A stretch of 64,000 bases of DNA from an uncultured Gammaproteobacteria bacterium. GTDB lineage: Bacteria; Pseudomonadota; Gammaproteobacteria; HK1. A program made the translations under genes and the position numbers. The notes under the pieces are model-generated. The model searched no databases. It saw only the letters and a program-made list of their open reading frames with translations, and was not told where the DNA came from. Each line of letters begins with the position of its first letter. Positions within the stretch are counted from its first letter, which is position 1. The stretch lies in the NCBI GenBank assembly GCA_958295465.1, contig OY282353.1:2285001-2349000 (forward strand). Direction: 5' to 3'. Shown here piece by piece: positions 60,495 through 64,000 of the stretch.

Positions 60495-62981
60495 ATGTCC
60501 ACGGGGATCGGGGTCCGCGTCCCCCGCAAGGAGGACGCCCGGCATCTGGCCGGCAAGGCCCGGTTCGTGGGCGACCTCTCCTTCCCCCGGCTGTGGGAGG
60601 TCGCGTTCGTGCGCAGCCCGCTGGCGCACGCCCGCATCCGGTCGATCACCGTCCCCGAGCGCCACGCGGGCCGCGTGTTCACCGCGCGGGACATGGAAGG
60701 GGTGCGACCCATCCGGGCCGAGTCGAGCCTCCCCACCTACAAGCCCTCCGACTACCCGCCGCTCGCCCGCGGCAAGGTGCGCTTCGCCGGGGAGTGCGTG
60801 GCCCTGTGCATCGCCCCTACCCGGGCCGAGGCCGAGGACATCGCGGAGGAAGTAATCCTCGATCTGGAAGCGCTGCCCGCGGTGATCGACAGCCTTGCCG
60901 CCCGCCGGCCCGGCGCCCCCCGCGTGCACGAGGAATGGGGCGACAACCTCTTCCTCACCACCTCGGTGGACGGCGACTTCGAGTCGGCGAGGAAGCGCGC
61001 CGCGGTGGTCGTCGAGCGCGAGTACCGCACCGCCCGGCAGTGCATGGCGCCGATGGAGGGCAAGGCGGTGCTCGCCCGCCATGACGAGCGCAAGGGACAG
61101 CTCGTCGTCTACACCTCCACCCAGGTGCCGCATCTCATCCGCACCGGGCTCTCGCAGTTCCTGGGGCTCGACCAGGCGGACGTGCGGGTGATCGCGCCCG
61201 ACGTGGGCGGCGGTTTCGGTTACAAGTGCGTGCTGCAACCGGAGGAGATCTCGGTGTCGTGGGCGGCGATGCGCACCGGCCGGCCCCTGCGATGGGTCGA
61301 GGACCGGCGCGAGCACCTGACCGCGGGCGCCAACACCCGCCAGCACCATTACCGGCTCACCGCCTGCGCCGACGGACGCGGGCGGCTGCTGGCGGTGGAC
61401 GCGGAGATCACGGTGGACGTGGGCGCGTACTCGGTGTGGCCGTTCACCGCCTGCCTCGAAGCCTCCCAGGCCGGCGGCAACCTGCCGGGGCCCTACGCCC
61501 TCGATGTCTACCGCTGCAAGACTTTCTCGGTCGCGACCAACAAACCCGGCTTCACGCCGTATCGCGGCGTCGCGCGTCCCGGGGTGTGCTTCGCGATGGA
61601 GCTCACCATCGACGCGGTCGCGCGGGCGGTCGGACGGGAGCCGGCGGACGTGCGGGCGGAGAACCTGGTGCCGGCCAGCGCGATGCCCTACACCAACGTC
61701 ACCGGGAAGCACTACGACAGCGGCGATTACCCGGCCAGCGTGGCCGGGGCGCGACGCATGATCGGCCTCGATGCCGTGCGCGCGCGCCAGGGCCGATCCC
61801 CGCCGCTTCCCGGGGGGGCGGATCGACCCGATACCGCGCACGCACGCCAGGACCATGCCGAACGGCCCGCACGGGATTCGAGGCGGGTCGACGCCATGAG
61901 CGCCCGCCAGGGCTCGCCCGGGCCGGACGGCCGGCTCATCGGGGTCGGCTTCTCGACCTTCACCGAGCAGACCGCCCACGGCACCAGGGTCTTCGGCGCC
62001 TGGGGCCTGCCGCTGGTGCCCGGCTACGAGCAGGCGACGGTGAAGCTCGCGCCCAGCGGCACGGTGGAGGTACGCTCGGGCAACCACTCCTTCGGCCAGG
62101 GGCTGGAGACGACCCTCGCCCAGATCGCGAGCGAGCAGCTCGGCATCGGCGTCGATCGCATCAGGGTGACGATGGGCGATACCGGCGAGACCCCCTACTC
62201 CACCGGCGCCTACGCCTCCAGGGGCATGGTGATGGCCGGCGGCGCGGTGTCGAAGGCGGCGGAATCGCTGGCCGGGCGCATCAGGAAACACGCGGCGCAC
62301 CTGCTCCAGACCGGCGCCGACCGGGTATCCCTCACCGGCGGGCAGGCGAACGCCGCCGGCGGGGCGAGCGTCTCCTTCGAGGACGTGGCCCGCGCCTGGT
62401 ACCTGCGCCCCGACCAGCTTCCCGACGACGTCGACACCCAAGGGCTCGAAGTCACCGAGGGCTACAAGCCCGAGGTGGACACCGGCGTCTTCACCTACGC
62501 GACGCACGCGGCGGTGGTCGCGGTGGACCCGGCCACCGGCTCGGTGGAGATCCTCGACTACGTGCTGTTCGAGGACTGCGGGCGGCGGGTCAACCCGATG
62601 ATCCTCGAAGGCCAGTCGTACGGCGGCGCCGCGCAGGGGATCGGCACCGCGCTGTTCGAGGAAAGCCTCTACGACGAGAACGGTCAGCCGCTGACCTCGA
62701 CCTTCGCGGACTACGTGCTGCCGGGGCCGGTCGAGCTGCCCGCGATGCGGATCGAGCACACGGAGTCGCTCTCGCCTTACACCCGCCACGGCATCAAGGG
62801 GATCGGGGAAGGTGCGGCCATCGCCCCCGCCGGCGCGGTGGTCAACGCGATCAACGATGCGCTGAGCCCCCTGAACGTGGAGATCAACGAGATCCCGGCC
62901 ACCCCTCGGCGGATTCTGGCCGCGATCCTCGCGGCGAAGACATCGGGACCGAACGAGGATGGCCGGAGACGGTCGCCGTGA
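60495..62981 (+). CDS. Molybdenum hydroxylase large subunit (CoxL/xanthine dehydrogenase family)
   Basis: 828 residues; GGGAGAGC precedes ATG 60495. Ald_Xan_dh_C domain at 15-125 (LAGKARFVGDLSFPRLWEVA), molybdopterin-binding domain from ~145 onward. VIAPDVGGGFGYKC, TGRPLRWVEDRREHLTAGAN, GYEQATVKLAPSGTVEVRSG and IKGIGEGAAIAPAGAVVNAI with the catalytic Glu are typical. At the active-site loop it reads TPYRGVARPGVC, not the AY-x-CSFR of form I CO dehydrogenase, so CO oxidation is unlikely. Residues ~425-475 are an insert of three degenerate repeats containing AVRARQG, TAHARQD and AMSARQG. Translation is coupled to the next gene (GTGA overlap). Confidence 0.9.
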   Translation: MSTGIGVRVPRKEDARHLAGKARFVGDLSFPRLWEVAFVRSPLAHARIRSITVPERHAGRVFTARDMEGVRPIRAESSLPTYKPSDYPPLARGKVRFAGECVALCIAPTRAEAEDIAEEVILDLEALPAVIDSLAARRPGAPRVHEEWGDNLFLTTSVDGDFESARKRAAVVVEREYRTARQCMAPMEGKAVLARHDERKGQLVVYTSTQVPHLIRTGLSQFLGLDQADVRVIAPDVGGGFGYKCVLQPEEISVSWAAMRTGRPLRWVEDRREHLTAGANTRQHHYRLTACADGRGRLLAVDAEITVDVGAYSVWPFTACLEASQAGGNLPGPYALDVYRCKTFSVATNKPGFTPYRGVARPGVCFAMELTIDAVARAVGREPADVRAENLVPASAMPYTNVTGKHYDSGDYPASVAGARRMIGLDAVRARQGRSPPLPGGADRPDTAHARQDHAERPARDSRRVDAMSARQGSPGPDGRLIGVGFSTFTEQTAHGTRVFGAWGLPLVPGYEQATVKLAPSGTVEVRSGNHSFGQGLETTLAQIASEQLGIGVDRIRVTMGDTGETPYSTGAYASRGMVMAGGAVSKAAESLAGRIRKHAAHLLQTGADRVSLTGGQANAAGGASVSFEDVARAWYLRPDQLPDDVDTQGLEVTEGYKPEVDTGVFTYATHAAVVAVDPATGSVEILDYVLFEDCGRRVNPMILEGQSYGGAAQGIGTALFEESLYDENGQPLTSTFADYVLPGPVELPAMRIEHTESLSPYTRHGIKGIGEGAAIAPAGAVVNAINDALSPLNVEINEIPATPRRILAAILAAKTSGPNEDGRRRSP

Positions 62982-63880
62982 AGCCCGTCGATTTCGCGTA
63001 CCACCGGGCCACCGGCCTCGACGACGCCCTGGAGCATCTGAACGCGGCAGGTGAGGGCGCGAAGCTCCTCGGCGGCGGGCAGTCGCTGGGGCCGATGCTG
63101 AACCTGCGTCTGGCCCGCCCCCGCGTGCTCGTCGACGTCTCGTCGGTGGCGGCGTTGCGAACGGTCGAGCCGGCACGCGAGCGCGTGACCGTCGGCGCCG
63201 CGGTCACCCACGCCGAGATCGAAGACCGGCCCGTCTCGGACGTTATCGAACGCGCGATGCGCGAGGTCGCGGCCGGCATCGCCTGCCGCGCGGTGCGCAA
63301 CCGGGGCACCATCGGCGGCAGCGTCGCCCATGCCGACCCCTCGGCGGACTGGCCGATCTTCCTGGTGTGCGCGGGCGCGCGGGTGTACATCCGCGGCGCC
63401 GCGGGAGCCCGCGCCCTGCCGGTGACGGACTTCATCCGCGCGGCCTACACAACCGACCTCGCCCCGGGCGAGATCATCACCCACGTCGAAATCGCGCGTG
63501 CCGGCGGGCAGGCGCGCTTCGGCTTCTGCAAGCTCTGTCGCAAGGCCGGGGAGTTCGCAGAGGCGGTGGGCGCGGTGCTGATCGACCCCGAGCGGCGCTG
63601 TTGCCGCGTCGTCACCGGCGCCGTCGGCCCGAAGCCGGTGGTGCTGGCGGACACGACGCGAACGCTAGCGGCCACCGCAATGCCACCCGAGCCCGACGCG
63701 ATCCGCGCCGAAATCGCCGCTGTCGCGAACGAACACGACCCGGTGAAGCTGCACACGGCGGCGGTCGCGGTGGGCCGCGCCATCGATCGCGCGCTGGCGG
63801 CGTATGCGCCTTCCCATGACGGGGACCGGTCGGGATCGGGTGCTCGCACTGGGCTGACCTTTCAATCAGCCGACATATGA
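62978..63880 (+). CDS. Molybdenum hydroxylase FAD-binding subunit (CoxM family), altered C-terminus
   Basis: 300 residues from GTG 62978, overlapping the large-subunit stop by four bases. FAD contacts: AKLLGGGQSLGPMLNLRLAR near 30 and NRGTIGGSVAHADPSADWPI near 110, as in CoxM/CutM. The C-terminal CO_deh_flav_C domain is present up to AIDRALAAYAPSHDG. The last ten residues (TGLTFQSADI) and the TGA come from a 23-bp tandem repeat array, so the natural end has been replaced. The 2Fe-2S subunit gene that usually accompanies these two is not found before the window end. Confidence 0.88.
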   Translation: MKPVDFAYHRATGLDDALEHLNAAGEGAKLLGGGQSLGPMLNLRLARPRVLVDVSSVAALRTVEPARERVTVGAAVTHAEIEDRPVSDVIERAMREVAAGIACRAVRNRGTIGGSVAHADPSADWPIFLVCAGARVYIRGAAGARALPVTDFIRAAYTTDLAPGEIITHVEIARAGGQARFGFCKLCRKAGEFAEAVGAVLIDPERRCCRVVTGAVGPKPVVLADTTRTLAATAMPPEPDAIRAEIAAVANEHDPVKLHTAAVAVGRAIDRALAAYAPSHDGDRSGSGARTGLTFQSADI

Positions 63881-63923
63881 CCTTTCAATCAGCCGATACG
63901 TGACCTTTCAATCAGCCGATGCC
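63855..63923. repeat. Three 23-bp tandem direct repeats
   Basis: TGACCTTTCAATCAGCCGA occurs at 63855, 63878 and 63901, each unit 23 bp, followed by a decayed fourth (TGAGGTTACGATCAGACGA). The array begins inside the CoxM-like gene and ends 19 bp before an ATP-binding protein gene, so it could be an IS end or an operator array. Confidence 0.9.
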
Positions 63924-63941
63924 TGAGGTTACGATCAGACG

Positions 63942-64000
63942 ATGGCCGAGGCCGATCTCTATCCCCGTCACGCGGCGCCGCACCTCGTCGAGGCGTTGCA
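63942..64000 (+). CDS. ATP-binding protein of the DUF4143 type, first 19 codons (runs off the right edge)
   Basis: From ATG 63942 the peptide reads MAEADLYPRHAAPHLVEAL. This resembles the start of AAA_14/DUF4143 ATP-binding proteins, where LYPRH-x(3-5)-L-x-EAL is followed by a P-loop. Only 19 residues are visible, so the family is tentative. It begins directly after the 23-bp repeat array. Confidence 0.45.
   Translation, partial: MAEADLYPRHAAPHLVEAL

Noticed and set aside
60495..62981. Form I CO dehydrogenase large subunit
   Set aside because: The active-site loop is YRGVARP, lacking the Cys of AYxCSFR; the substrate is therefore left open.
58659..63176. 1505-codon minus-strand open frame under the molybdenum enzyme genes
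   Set aside because: It is antisense to three genes with intact catalytic motifs and coupled starts; composition (Arg/His/Gly/Ala) marks it as a shadow.
63855..63923. CRISPR array
   Set aside because: 23-bp units are directly adjacent with no spacers.

Overview
The window is GC-rich, densely coded proteobacterial DNA. The catabolic genes (Xsc, choline-sulfatase, a TauD-type dioxygenase, TRAP and betaine transporters, molybdenum hydroxylases) suggest a marine or host-associated heterotroph living on sulfonates, betaines and amino compounds. I cannot place it below phylum with confidence. About a third of the window is an accessory glycan island full of duplications, broken genes and IS debris. 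I saw no rRNA, tRNA or CRISPR array.

Layout. 1-3.1 kb (minus strand): a small operon with two lasso/RiPP-like peptide genes (one frameshifted), a GT8 glycosyltransferase and a sulfotransferase. 3.1-3.6 kb: transposase debris. 3.7-5.4 kb: sulfoacetaldehyde acetyltransferase (xsc). 5.5-10.3 kb: membrane-quality operon of long NfeD, short NfeD and flotillin-like FloA. 10.6-12.2 kb: AAA-ATPase/PD-(D/E)XK protein. 12.4-16.3 kb: DUF169 protein plus a DctQ-DctM-DctP TRAP transporter. 16.6-20.8 kb: betaine-type ABC transporter (binding protein, ATPase, double-length permease). 21.0-21.8 kb: a sulfotransferase-like protein.

22.4-44.2 kb is the glycan island, bounded by IS3 debris and a repeated IS-end palindrome. 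It holds two paralogous GT4 enzymes, an O-antigen-polymerase-like protein carrying an Ig-like insert, a broken SPASM radical SAM gene, a sulfotransferase, two very large GT-C membrane glycosyltransferases fused to a polysaccharide-deacetylase-like domain (one cut by an amber codon), an internally duplicated GT2, two methyltransferases, a B12-binding radical SAM enzyme and a beta-propeller protein. One extracytoplasmic module (PC-x3-DT-x3-FFL..., GFDNLDF) recurs four times here. A ~120 bp MITE with 13-bp inverted ends has inserted into one copy with a 10-bp target duplication.

44.7-63.9 kb returns to catabolism: TauD-like dioxygenase, FAD amine oxidase, choline-sulfatase, an SMP-30/isochorismatase fusion, an oligopeptide ABC system lacking its ATPases, a TehB-like methyltransferase, an amidinotransferase, a molybdopterin oxidoreductase and a CoxL/CoxM-like hydroxylase whose 2Fe-2S subunit is absent. 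The window ends at a 23-bp tandem repeat array and the start of a DUF4143-type ATPase.

Functional links (inference): choline-sulfatase yields choline, and the ProXVW-like transporter would import betaines. Xsc and the TauD-like enzyme fit sulfonate use. Three sulfotransferase-family genes together with sulfatase and Xsc suggest strong sulfur-ester/sulfonate traffic. Recurrent themes are recent DNA duplication, in-frame GC-rich repeat expansion inside genes, and small inverted-repeat elements between genes.
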